A DNA stretch of 64,000 bases from Agaricus subrufescens (lineage: Eukaryota; Basidiomycota; Agaricomycetes; Agaricales; Agaricaceae). The stretch lies in NCBI GenBank assembly GCA_029945375.1, contig CM057059.1, positions 3,596,001 to 3,660,000 on the forward strand. The letters run 5' to 3'. Made by a program: the position numbers and the translations under genes. Positions within the stretch are counted from its first letter, which is position 1. Every line of letters begins with the position of its first letter. This document shows positions 11,601 through 21,988 of this stretch, piece after piece. Under the pieces are notes generated by a model. That model ran no database searches. It was not told where the DNA came from and saw only the letters and a list, made by a program, of their open reading frames with translations.

Positions 11601-11706
11601 AACAAGAGAGTTCCAGTCGTTATCGTCTGCGATGAAACCGGTAGCGGAAAGGCAACACAAGTACCCCAATTTCTGTACGAGGCTGGCTTTGGCAATCGTG
11701 ATAGTG
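11601..11706 (+). pseudogene. Fragment of a Dhr1/DHX37-type DEAH helicase (motif I exon)
   Basis: One frame reads [18 protein letters not shown] followed by [14 protein letters not shown] and a GTCAGT donor. This is the Walker A region of DEAH-box RNA helicases. The [10 protein letters not shown] continuation is typical of Dhr1/Ecm16 (DHX37), which acts in 18S rRNA maturation. The usual CGETGSGKTTQ is changed to [11 protein letters not shown], losing the conserved Gly and the first Thr. Upstream the frame dissolves into Lys/Arg-rich sequence with shifts, and no later helicase motif (DEAH, SAT, QRxGR) follows. I therefore call it a captured or decayed exon. Confidence 0.65.
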
Positions 11707-12977
11707 GTCAGTAATCTTAAAATAACCAATTTCTTTGGCCTCGTCGAAGAACGAGACTATCATGCTATACAGTCCCGTATGAATTCAACGAGGTTGAAAT
11801 CTGGCCTTGCCTGAGTCATAACTTTCAGGGCGCTAAGTATTGAGAGTACCTCGAAAAATCAGGCTTTCTTTCCACACTTGTGATTTCTGTACTAGGTGGG
11901 ACTTACGTTTGTCCTCTTTCATAAATTGATTTCATTGGATTCTCCTATCTATATCCGTCACTTTATTTCTGCTTGTTGTCTGCATGTAAGCTGTGGCACC
12001 CGACCTGCACAGGATATAGAATGGTTTTTCGAGTTTGCGTTTGATCGAATATAATATAGTTTTTTATATCGTTATTTTCTGAGCCTATACATGATATTAT
12101 TTTAATTTATATGCTTGTTACGTCTCTATAAGGTTTAGTTCGGAGAAGTAAGGAACAATATTATCGGATAGATGCGTTCGAAGGTTTCTAGTTGTGAGAA
12201 GTTGATGGATGGGTTCTTCTGAATCCTTGACCCTTTGCCTTCTCGAATATCAGCCGTCTTCTCAGACTCTTTGCAGCGGAGGCAGAGGGATTCCGCAAAA
12301 GCCTGTAATAGGTATAAGCTGGGCATGAGACATCCATGGGAGGCTAACCTGGGCTAACATACCTTCATGTTACATGGACAATGAGGTTCTTCCCTTGTTT
12401 CGTCTGATTGCAGTAATCAGGGGAAAGACATGGGTCATCTTCGTGATGGATTCCTTGATCGTATGAATCACTCGAATACAGCACTCCTATCGAAATTGAT
12501 TCCCAGCGCCGAGAAACTGAAAGAGAACGTGGTCCGAATGCACTGGCATGTCCCGGAATGGACAAGCCAGCGCCCATGTGGCGTGCTCAGGTAAGTATTG
12601 ACTCACCCATTACTATCATTACGTCAAACTCCACCACTGCGAACACCTGTTCTACCGTTTCGAGGCATAAACACCACTAACCCTTCTAGTCAATACAAAT
12701 CTCAGGCATAGGCGTACAAGCAGCGGCATACCCGAATCGGAGCCGGCTATTTCCTCCGCTCCGATGACAGCGCCCGAGATTCCCGGTCATAAAGGTTGAA
12801 CGTTGAAACCTTCCTTCCACAGTCGTCTTCCATTAACACCTACCACCAATGAGCATCTAGGCTAAAAGCTTTTCGTCCTCACGATCATTGTTGTTGACCT
12901 CATTCTCAGCTGAATCGACCTCTTAAGTTTCCACGCCTCTCTAAACTCGTTCCTTTACCACTCGACACACAAACAAA
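11707..12977. other. No confident gene; weak Cys-rich exon on minus strand
   Basis: 11707-12130 is AT-rich with no gene. On the minus strand a possible exon pair spans 12577-12135: an intron GTATGT..TTACAG (about 12361-12308) would join a phrase ending PHCPCNMK to AFAESLCLRCKESE. The upstream frame then meets a stop, so I do not annotate a CDS. It may be a relic of a Cys-rich protein gene. Confidence 0.3.
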
Positions 12978-14570
12978 ATGGTAGATACGTCTTTAGCATC
13001 GCCAGTCAAAGACGTTGAGCGGATACTCACTGATCTACGAATCGCTAATGTACGTGGCAGTACATAGTGTTCAATTGGAGACATCTTACAAACAGATGAC
13101 TACAGAATATAAACAGTGGGTAACCCGTCGACGAATCTGTTAGCAAAGCGAGCTTATGGTCAAACACCAACGCTAGTGGCTTGTATCATGGTCATAGTGA
13201 GTCCTCTCATTTGTTGCCCGCAGCCTTGAAATAATGATATAACTGTCAGTACTATGACTGGATCACTATTCTTAATACCGAGATAGCGTTGATATGGAAG
13301 GCAAAGTGGAGTATGCTGACAGTGTCATATCTATCAGCGCGTTATTTGACCCTTGTATACTGTCCTTTGATACTATACTGTGGGTGTTAAGTTTATGATA
13401 AATGCGGTGCACTGACGATTTGCTAGATCAATTCGATCACAGTCTTTCGGAGTCAAGTTGTACGAAACTATACAGCGTCATATTGTGTGAGTTGGTAGTA
13501 CACTCGAGACACCATTGTTTGACATCTCACTAGTAACGACGGCTGTTGCTGTTGTCTGTGCTGCACGTAAGAATTCAAAAGGCTTTCTCTTGTTGTCTAT
13601 GTTTGAATTGATCGCGGGTCATACATCGCAGCAATATTGACAATCCGGACCGTGGCTGTCTGGGAAAGGGGGAAATCGATCACTTATTTTGCGTTTGGGT
13701 TCCTTGCGGTGTCAACTGTATTCCTTTTACTATTCAGTATATTGTCGCTCAGCCACACGGATCGTAGGTGCACCCATGCTTTACTTATGCAGATAGTGAC
13801 ACATTGCCCACTTAGATATGAAACCACTTGAAATCGCCGGCTTAGTAGGATGCGTGCAGACGAATCAAAGTTATCATCTGAGCGCAGTTTTCGTCACTGG
13901 CACTGTTTTTGATACGGGTTCGTCTTTCTGCAAGATGTGAAAGATTCGGCCTTACTGGAATCCATATTGTAGTCAATCTGGGTTTAGTGCTCGCTCGAGG
14001 AACCTCCCTTCGTGAGTTTGACCCTTTGTGGTTATTTACGTCCCCTGAACAACTGACTACAGTCTGGTGGGGACGCAATTCGCGCCTCTTCCGAACGATC
14101 TACGCTGACGGTACGTATTTTATAAGACGACTTTTATATCTGCTAAATAACAGACAGGCATACTGTTCCATGTTTACATGAGTTGTGCGTCAGTCCAACG
14201 CGTAGCTTCCCGGTGATTCTGACTGTTTATTGATAGCCATTTCTATCACAAATCTCGTTTTCATGTTCAGCTCTGTATGTCCTCAGCCTACTATATTGAT
14301 CTCACTGTATCATTAATGACCTACTCACAGAATGAATTCCAGACACTTCTGGTGATGTACATCTACAGATTCAATGTAATAATCTCCGACACTGACACTA
14401 GGCCTGTTTGATTGTTTAGGGTACCTGGAGCCCTTCGTACACTTCTGGCTACTCGAGTGGTGCTACACATTCGAATGCACCACGACGTACCGCCAATGAT
14501 AGGAATGTCAGAAGATACCTTAGCTGCCCACCAGACCAAATTGAGTGTTCTTGAGTTCCGGACGGTATAG
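12978..14570 (+). CDS. DUF6533 multi-pass membrane protein (copy A)
   Basis: The gene is cut into many small exons. Recognisable blocks, in order: YYDWITILNTEIALIWKAKW (about 13250-13310, the DUF6533 signature); SSCTKLY with conserved Cys; TIRTVAVWERGKSITY (about 13640); TGTVFDT (about 13910); VWWGRNSRLFRTIYADG (about 14060-14110); and the C-terminal exon with RVVLHIRMHHDVPPMIGMSE ending at TAG 14568-14570. DUF6533 proteins are predicted multi-pass proteins hugely expanded in Agaricomycetes; their function is unknown. The ATG at 12978 begins MVDTSLASPVKDVERIL, matching the other copies. I could not make exons 1-3 keep phase in any copy, so the N-terminal join is provisional. Same family as the minus-strand copies at 20.7-46.8 kb. 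Confidence 0.7.
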
Positions 14571-15533
14571 TAGCCAGAAAACAAGCAACTCGATATACCA
14601 CATGGATAGGGTAGCGGCGATAATGACCAACTCTGAGCCACAGTTGAACTACATGATATGACTGGTGGCGATACCAGTGTTGTTTCGGAATAATCGTAGA
14701 AAATAGTAATTCAGCTTTTAGTAGCCACTCACACTGTAAATGTTTAGCCCTATCAGTGATCCCTGGAGTCCAGGGAAAGAAACATCAATTATTGAGGGAG
14801 GGGTATCTCCTAACCATGATCTCTGGAATGCGGTGGTCAGGCTCGAGAGGATGTTTGATGATGAATGGGAATATCATGGAGTGGCATGCATGATTGCTAT
14901 ATTTGGACCACGAGCGGGGTTATCAGTACAGCCAACTAAACCACACGACCACCTTGTGCCTACTCGCGTTGAGATCTCTCGAGTCTATGATAGAGTCATA
15001 ATCATACTTAGCGCGGCTGAACATGGCAGTCTTGAGATTGATTTCTAGGTCGTGGAAATATCTAATTTGGCTGAATACGGTCAGAATCCGATTTTGTTCT
15101 ACATAAACATGGGCTATGCAACGGTTCAAATAGTCACAGATTCTTGATGCCCTCGTGCCCGAACAGTTGGTTGTTTTCCGGTTCTGCTACGAGACCTGAT
15201 CAATTGCTCAGTGACCAGTGATGATGACCCGATGTGTGAATGATGTACATATCAGTGATATCACTGAACAAAATTAAACAATCAAGCCTTCACACAGCAT
15301 TTGATGCAGCACAACGCCCACGCTTTAAGTAGTACCCGAGACAGCTGCTATGGGGATTGGTAAGCCCTTCTTCGTTCTTCCCTTTTTCAACAAGCAGGGT
15401 GAGTGCATTAACGACTTTGTCGAGTAGCCTCTTTATTGATTATTCGTACTATCATTCATACAGGCTCGGGAGCCAGCACTGAATTTACGGTTTGGGCGAC
15501 CCTCTTCATTCCTCTCCCGCATCTCAGGTCACT
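14571..15533. other. Intergenic, one unrecognised ORF
   Basis: A 102-codon open frame (14740-15048, plus strand, starting MFSPISDPW) has no family resemblance that I can see and no clear splice partners. It could be a small gene or chance. Otherwise nothing is seen. Confidence 0.3.
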
Positions 15534-16316
15534 ATGATCTTTGCTACTACTCTCATTTTCATTTCAGCGCTAGTCGCATCTGCAGCTGATTTTAATGTCA
15601 CAGTGGGTGCCAACAATCAGCTTGCATTCAACCCAACTTCAGTCATCGTCCAAAATGGGGACACCGTTTATTTCGAATTGTACTGTAATTGCTCCCTGAT
15701 ATAGAACTCTTCGCTGACATTGCGTTTAAAACAGCGTTTCGAAAAACCACTCCGTCACACAATCCACTTTTGCCAGTCCATGCACCCGGGCGGATGGCGG
15801 TATCGACTCTGGCTTCTTGAGCGTCTCCGACCCCAACGTTCATCCAGTTTGGAGCTTCAAAGTCAACAACGCGAGTGCACCTTTATGGTTCTACTGTGCG
15901 CAGAAGTCTCCTGTGAACCACTGTCAAATGGGTATGGTTTTTGCAGTCAATCCTACTGCTGATAAGTCCTATGGCGCCTTCATAGTAAGCTTGTCCTCAA
16001 CTTCCTGACCTAAGCAATGTTTCCTCACAAAATTTTTTCTCATAAGGCTGCTGCTAAGAACAGTGCTAACGGTACTACAGGAGGCGCCCCTACACAAATG
16101 TCCCCGCCCACCCCGCTTTCTGGCGCTGCACCTGCAGTCACGAATTCAGATATTCCATCTGCTGGACCGGATACTAGCACACCGTCTGGTAGTGGTTTCT
16201 CAACGTCAATTTCCGCAGCTACTGGTATCCCATCATCTGCTTCCCCAAATAATGACGCAGTTAGCGTTTTTACCGTTTCCAGCATACTGGTGGCCATAGC
16301 GGGCTTCGTGATCTGA
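15534..16316 (+). CDS. Secreted, probably GPI-anchored cupredoxin, 221 aa
   Basis: Exons 15534-15679, 15735-15984 and 16047-16316 join in phase. Residues 1-18 are a signal peptide (MIFATTLIFISALVASAA). A plastocyanin-like domain follows: FNPTSVIVQNGDTVYFEF, then H54 in NHSVTQSTF, PCT..GGIDSGF, C103 in WFYCAQ, H111 in VNHC and M116 in QMGM, which supply the His-Cys-His-Met ligands of a type 1 copper site. A Ser/Thr/Pro/Gly/Ala-rich spacer leads to a hydrophobic C-terminus (SSILVAIAGFVI) typical of GPI signals. Such extracellular Ser-rich cupredoxins sit at the fungal surface; redox partners are unknown. The start is the ATG directly before the signal peptide, 14 codons inside the longest frame. 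Confidence 0.85.
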
Positions 16317-16546
16317 CGGCCACCTTCATTTAAGGATGCATGGGTATTCACGTTTGTTGAACATATAGTTCACTACATTGGTTTTAGCCGGTTGGACTTG
16401 ATTGCAATGACATTAGATTGATCATGTAATATCTGAAACACAGTATATACTTTCGTTGAAGCTTCTGCCAAACACGGAATGTGATCGGATGATGAGTAGG
16501 TAGACCGCTAAATGGTGGGAGTCGAAAAAAGCAGGCCCCACGTGAA

Positions 16547-18436
16547 TCAGTTCAAGGGGTATTTTACTTTGCCGCTCTCTATAACCTGAACTTCCAGACC
16601 CCACCATCGCAACTGGTCTAGTTGTTGAATAAGATACGGGCTCATAAAACCATAGACAAGTCCATCGCAGTCAACGGTGACTTCTTTCAGAGTCGAAACA
16701 TCATATTGAGATGGAGGGTATCGACGGGAAGTAATAAATGATAAGAATTCTTGGTCGGAGACGAAGAGTCGACCTTGGAGTTCCAGATAGGTTAGCCTGG
16801 GAATTAAGATCGTAGTTGATGTAGGCAGCTGAGGATGGAGGATACCATTTGCAGCTGGTTGAGGAGGAGAAAGGTCGGACAGTATACCGCCATCGTTAAT
16901 CAATCCGATATCCAACGTCAGTGTTGTCAAAGACTTTGTGTGCGCCAACAACTCCAACAAATGCTGCCGCTCAATCTTCTTACATTGTAGAGTAAGAGAC
17001 TGTAAAGGCGCACAACGGGCGATAAAAGAGAGAATTGTGTCTTGATTCCACTCCAGCTCTCGTGTCGAGATAGCGAGATGAACAAGGTTAGAGGGCGTTA
17101 AATGGGTCAAGAGAGTCTCAGCTCCCAACCCCGAATCGCTTTCAATTTGTATATCAAGGGATGTGATTGCAGGGTGATAAAGATGTGATGACGGTGAGAA
17201 CGGGGCAGGGACGTGGCACTGAGCTCGAAAGGAGACGAGGCTAGGGCAATGCGAAAGAATTTCGAATGCCATATGGACGGGTATTGATCGATTGGCGCCC
17301 GTCATATACAGATCGAGATGGGTCATTTTTTGTCGAGGAAGATTGAGCTGAAGGAATGTAGCATCGTAATCTAGCATTAGCGAGGTGAGGGCCGTAGCAC
17401 TAGAGAGTAGGTCGACCAATACGGCATCGGGTTGTGGCGTATTGTTGGTTTGATCTCGGGGAGGCGTGATGATTGTACAATGCTGCAGCAGGGGTAACGG
17501 AAGTCTTTTGATATTTGAAAATAGTGGCCAATGAACGGTCGGCGACCGTAATACCAGCGATAATTTTTTCCATCTTCTTGAAATATTGATCAACATCCCG
17601 ACAGCTACGTTACGTGAATCTGAGTTAAACGTGGGCGAACGGAGTAGCCGTTCCTCCATGCAAACGTTTAAGGGGTGTTCAGAAGACCTTTCGAGCCACG
17701 TGTGGATCAATGGCAGCCGGCGTGATTCTTGTAGTTCTCCTCGACCTATACGAATTCTGATATTTGACCAGAGCTCGGGCATTCGTAGGGCGTGGTCTCT
17801 CCATCGTTGACATACCTGAGTTAACAGGAGTGGCCCAGTGTTCCTGTCAAAGCTATCAGGTATGTCGGGGACAACGTCGCACCTTGAACCGCGCTCACAC
17901 CGTAAGAATATCTTCGTCATCACATCCGGGGGTATCTTACGAAATGGAGTCAACAGCGCCTTGTGTTCTTCGACCTGATTCAGTAGCTTCTCACGTTCAA
18001 AAGCGAGCATTTGCAGTATTGCTGTTAGACGAGAAATTTCCCAGTCCAGCTTTGCAATGGCTGTCGTGGTGGTATGAAGATACGCATGAATTTTACGTTC
18101 TTCATGAGCGGATGGTGTGGCATTGGTAAAGAGGATGTGGGGGACAGGGGTATCAGGGACAAGGAGCAGACCCGAGGTGATAAGTTGGCCGGAGAGTACG
18201 ACGTCATGAGAGCAATTTCCACACGTTAAAAGCGTAGTGATATCTTGAATCGGTTGACCATCCGATTGGGGATGTGAGTGCCCATGGGGTCCTGGGGTAG
18301 GACTACCAGAAGTAGAGAAGGTGTGGGTGACAGACCCACTCGACCCGCTAGAAGATTCTACCTCCATACGATCATCATCGCGAAAACGTGTGGTGTCGGT
18401 GATGACATAGGAGTATGGGTGCAAGAGGTTGGTCAT
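16547..18436 (-). CDS. F-box protein with LRR-like C-terminus, 629 aa
   Basis: An intronless frame. After a Ser/Gly/Pro-rich N-terminus, a heptad-like segment (about residues 113-160, AIAKLDWEISRLTAILQML) precedes an F-box-like motif, FRKIPPDVMTKIFLRC (about 165-180), continuing LLLTQVCQRWRDHALRMPEL. This coiled coil plus F-box arrangement is the standard form of the large Agaricomycete F-box family, whose members are thought to bind Skp1 and present targets to SCF ubiquitin ligases. The remainder has LRR-like spacing (LTSLMLDYDA, LVSFRAQCHV, LQSLTLQCKKI). The target is unknown. It is convergent with the cupredoxin gene. Confidence 0.8.
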   Translation of the reverse strand: MTNLLHPYSYVITDTTRFRDDDRMEVESSSGSSGSVTHTFSTSGSPTPGPHGHSHPQSDGQPIQDITTLLTCGNCSHDVVLSGQLITSGLLLVPDTPVPHILFTNATPSAHEERKIHAYLHTTTTAIAKLDWEISRLTAILQMLAFEREKLLNQVEEHKALLTPFRKIPPDVMTKIFLRCERGSRCDVVPDIPDSFDRNTGPLLLTQVCQRWRDHALRMPELWSNIRIRIGRGELQESRRLPLIHTWLERSSEHPLNVCMEERLLRSPTFNSDSRNVAVGMLINISRRWKKLSLVLRSPTVHWPLFSNIKRLPLPLLQHCTIITPPRDQTNNTPQPDAVLVDLLSSATALTSLMLDYDATFLQLNLPRQKMTHLDLYMTGANRSIPVHMAFEILSHCPSLVSFRAQCHVPAPFSPSSHLYHPAITSLDIQIESDSGLGAETLLTHLTPSNLVHLAISTRELEWNQDTILSFIARCAPLQSLTLQCKKIERQHLLELLAHTKSLTTLTLDIGLINDGGILSDLSPPQPAANGILHPQLPTSTTILIPRLTYLELQGRLFVSDQEFLSFITSRRYPPSQYDVSTLKEVTVDCDGLVYGFMSPYLIQQLDQLRWWGLEVQVIESGKVKYPLN

Positions 18437-18929
18437 GGCTAGAGGTTGATCAGAAATTAGGGAATCTGGCTGGTCCAGGCGGCCTTACCGTACGGGATAA
18501 GAACGAGCGCGGGCAGAAAAATGCTTGACAAACAACGGTCAACGACCTAGAATGTTCGGGGAACGAAAAAGGCGACAGTCCGTGGAATTCTGTCGCCGGC
18601 ATTTGGCCAGACCTTGTGACAATCAATACTGGATATAAATAACAATGTGCCTGGAGCATGGCATTGAACGTGCAACTTCATTGGTTTTCTCAACCTATTG
18701 TAGCCTTGAAACTGTGGAACTCTCCACGTTTGCAAGATAAGCTACGAGGGGCCTATGGGAGAGCCTTGAGCTGAACCACCAATAGCAGGTTGTGTGACGA
18801 CAACGAACTGATGATTGCATACAATATATCAAATTAACTGGTGAGACGGTGATCATGAGAATGACGAGATGCGAGATCCTTGTTTGGCCTGGCATGCCCG
18901 GGCCTCCGAACCAAATACGAACAAAGTGA

Positions 18930-20031
18930 TCAAAGCTGGAGATACAATAATAAGCCTCCGGCAGACGCATGCTTCCTGGGGAAATACTTCTTTGTTCTCC
19001 CCGTGTATGCGTTCAACGCCGATTTGTCGTCGAAGACGATGACATTCTTTCCCTCCCCGTCGGCCTCGACCAAATCTACGAGGTTGACATTCAAATCTCT
19101 CGCCGCCTAGACTTTCTTCAAGACACCCTGCAAGTACGATGTGTAGATGTCGCACACTCACCGATTTACACTCATCTACTGTGCCTGGTAAAGTGGTCCC
19201 AGGAACCCGCGACAATAATTTATGCCAATTTTCAAGGTCGTTCTCATCAGTGCCAAAGATGCTATTAAACTCCTGTACCAGTGCCATCTGATACTCCTGA
19301 AGGGCGTCGTCCCATAAATATCTTCGCTCTCCCCACCATCGCTCGTGTTTTCTCAGTTTGTTCAACTGAGTCGAGACTGAATCCTTACAGGCACGCTCGA
19401 AGCCAGGATATTTGGCAAAAAATGCATCAAGGTGTCCCCCTGTACTCTCGAGCGACATTTCTGCTATCTGCCGATCAATCGACTGAATGACAGTTGGATC
19501 GTCACCTTGAGGGGGAATCTTGTAGTCGCTGATGAACGCCCATTCAGCGGGAGTCAATTCTTCTTCTTCGTCGTATTCGTTGAATTTCGTAGTATTCTCA
19601 GTGTTTCCGTAGGATGGGTCGAATCTGCGGAATTGAGCCTCTTGCAGCCGCTCCAGAGCTTGTTTGTGTTCGTGTGTTCCCGGAACCCATTCTTTTTCTC
19701 TCGCAAGTTCCTTGAATAGCGCAGCAGGAGCCGCATCAGGATCATAAACAAACCCCTCAAAGCTTTCGAAGAAACTCTGAACAGGGTCTGTCCATGGTGC
19801 CATTGAAATTTGTTGTAGTGTGCTGGAAAGCGTAAGTTCCAATCGTGTGGGAGAAACTGCTAATTGCGCGTACGTTGGCAGGGCCAAGGGATCCACATTT
19901 GGCTTTGTTTTTTCAGAAACATTCCTGCTGCTGTTGCGTGTCATTGGGAAGGATGATTCTGTGCTCGAGACGAATGCAGCAGCCTTATCTATTAGCGACT
20001 CTCTTCTATCGAATTCTTGTTCCATAGTCAT
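18930..20031 (-). CDS. Basidiomycete-specific YGTDxxDL family protein, two-domain, 348 aa
   Basis: Exon 1 is 20031-19162 and exon 2 19106-18930, joined in phase 0 by an intron GTGAGT..GTCTAG. The protein has two related modules. The first starts DPVQSFFESFEGFVYDP (about residue 80). The second starts LDAFFAKYPGFERACKD, continues ALVQEFNSIFGTDENDL and, after the junction, RDLNVNLVDLVEADG, KKYFPRKHASAGG and LLLYLQL. The end of exon 2 matches the family's final block, so the stop at 18930 is natural. It is a relative of the gene at 9761-10488. Without splicing the frame would read on into an unrelated tail. Function unknown. Confidence 0.7.
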
Positions 20032-20686
20032 AGCCGTTCATCCAGAATGTTCTATCACGTTTAAACTTTGTCACACCTCACAGCACGGCGACTGTAGATC
20101 ATCTCACTCCGCATGGAACTTTGGCGAAATTTCTCCCCAAATGCTCTAGACCTTTCTGTGGATTGTAAATGGCGAAAGAACCTTATGGATCGTTACTCTC
20201 AGTCAACCTCTCGAGCGCCGGTACATTGATCCATCCAACATGCACAAGCTCTAGCTAGGGTCTCGTGGCCGGTTCTCGTTCCAGCCCACAGGTAACTTAG
20301 AGCAGTACCACGTAAGTGTTCTATTGCTACGTAACGTAATAAGCTAAGGGCTTAGACGACTAGAGAATCAGAGGACAAAAACCAAGCAAAACATGAATAT
20401 CTTCGTTGAAGTACCAAATATTCTCTACCCTACCGGCAACTAACGAGGACATACAACGGGAATGGGGCTTGATTCTGAGGGAATGTTATGATATGGGACA
20501 CTCCAAAAAGGAAGTCTTTCAAGGAAGCTTCTACATACAGCCACGATGTGACAGGCGGTCTTTGAACGTTTTCTACTGGTGGAAACGAATCTATGGTCAA
20601 AAGAGCAATTATGTGGTTAAAGTAGGGCACACAGCAATTGGAATAATAGAAGGATCGACGGGATGGATTACGCCTCTGTGAGCTAC
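20032..20686. other. Gene-free stretch
   Basis: Only short open frames; nothing recognised between the YGTDxxDL gene and the 3' half of the split DUF6533 gene. Confidence 0.5.
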
Positions 20687-21478
20687 CTATGACATCGGTC
20701 GGAATTGTATGGCGCTCATCTTACTCCGTTGCGCCGTTGTTGCTTCCAGTGACATTCCTATCATTGGGGGACCAGTGCGCTGCATTCGGAGGTGCACCAC
20801 CACTCTACAGGCTAGAAGCGAACAGAGAGCTCCGGGGATCCTAAGTAAACAGAGAATGTTCCGTATTAGTCAGGTAACCTTACGTTGGAAGGATCTAAAC
20901 ATACATCACGAGTACTTGCTTATAGTTATTCTTACCAAGAAAGCGTCAGGGATCAAGCCGATTATCATGTCATATCAAGAACGTACGGAACTGAAAATGA
21001 AAGCGACATTTGCGATGGACATGCCTATCAATAGCGCAATCAGAAAAACTGAGTCACTATTAGTATGAGAATCGGCGTACCACACATGTATACAAAAAAC
21101 AATACCCCTTAACAGCTTTCAGTGAAAGTTGGATATGCTTCACAGGATACACACCATCCCCGTAGATCGTTCGGAAGAGGCGAGATTCACGGCCCCACCA
21201 TACTGTAATGGACAAGCCTTAGTGGATACTAGGTGTAGAAGTGGGTCAAAAAACCTACCCAGTGATACCCCTCGAATGAGTAGCAGGACAAGATTTGCTA
21301 TATTATTACTGATTTAGAGGACGAGGTATCTTTGTCCATGGGCAGAAGGCTGGCTCACCGGTGTCAAAAACGGTACCGGCGATGAAAATGACAGTCAAAT
21401 GGAATGTTTCGAACGTCAAGGTGCATCCAATTGAGTTAGCAATCTCGGGCGGTTTCGTATCTGAATAAGCGGTTAATG
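20687..21478 (-). pseudogene. DUF6533 gene B/C, 3' half (split by transposon)
   Basis: This is the downstream half of a minus-strand DUF6533 gene whose 5' half lies at 33554-34383, beyond the 12 kb element. Reading from 21478, the next coding block contains IGCTLTFETFHLTVIFIAGT then VFDT, followed by a GTGAGC donor. Next come LLLIRGVSLG and WWGRESRLFRTIYGDGV. The final exon gives LLACRVVVHLRMQ and PPMIGMSLEATTAQ, ending FRPMS at 20687. These blocks match copies A, D and F closely and show no stops. The break falls where intact copy F (about 45985-46050) has intron sequence, so the host gene may have been interrupted in an intron. Confidence 0.75.
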
Positions 21479-21488
21479 GGTAGTTCGC
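21479..21488. repeat. Target-site duplication, left copy
   Basis: GGTAGTTCGC directly precedes the left terminal repeat and is repeated exactly at 33544-33553 after the right terminal repeat. Ten bases fits Mutator-type transposition (usually 8-11 bp). Confidence 0.9.
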
Positions 21489-21870
21489 GGGCTACAGCAA
21501 ATACGAGGAGCCCGCGCGCGGACCAGTTTTTCCGCGTTCAGGCGCGTATTGCACGCGGAGTAAGCGCGGGATCACCAAATTTATGCACATAAAAAACCTA
21601 AGAAATACTAGGATCTGTTAGTAGTACACGGTAGATACCGAACGTGCGTATGCCTATATATGCGTTTTAGCGGGCATGAGGACTGTAATTACCCAGCGTA
21701 GGCGCCTCCAATATGTGAAACTTACAACGCGGAAAGGCGAGTGAGCCACGCGGACAGACGCGGACCGGGCGCGGACAGTCGATGGCATTTGGATTTGCAC
21801 GCGGACACGCGAGGGATTACACGCGGACACGCGAGTATTTCACGCGGACTTAGGCGCGGGACCCCTTACA
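21489..21870. repeat. Left terminal repeat and CGCGGAC subterminal array
   Basis: The first 35 bp are identical to the complement of the right end of the small element (41457-41491). The array that follows repeats ACGCGGAC, CGCGGACACGCGAG and similar phrases. Such arrays are typical transposase-binding regions; binding here is inferred. From 21870 to 21988 nothing else is seen. Confidence 0.8.
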
Positions 21871-21988
21871 ATAACTATGAACACAATATATAGCGGCAAG
21901 AGATACCAATACTAGCAGAGACGGGAACCGCAAGATTTAATACTACAAAGGATAACCGAAAATTAAGACAAACTCTCGACACGTCACC

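Noticed and set aside
11563..11814. 83-codon plus-strand ORF over the helicase scrap
   Set aside because: Different frame from the one giving the helicase motif; Lys/Arg-rich with no family.
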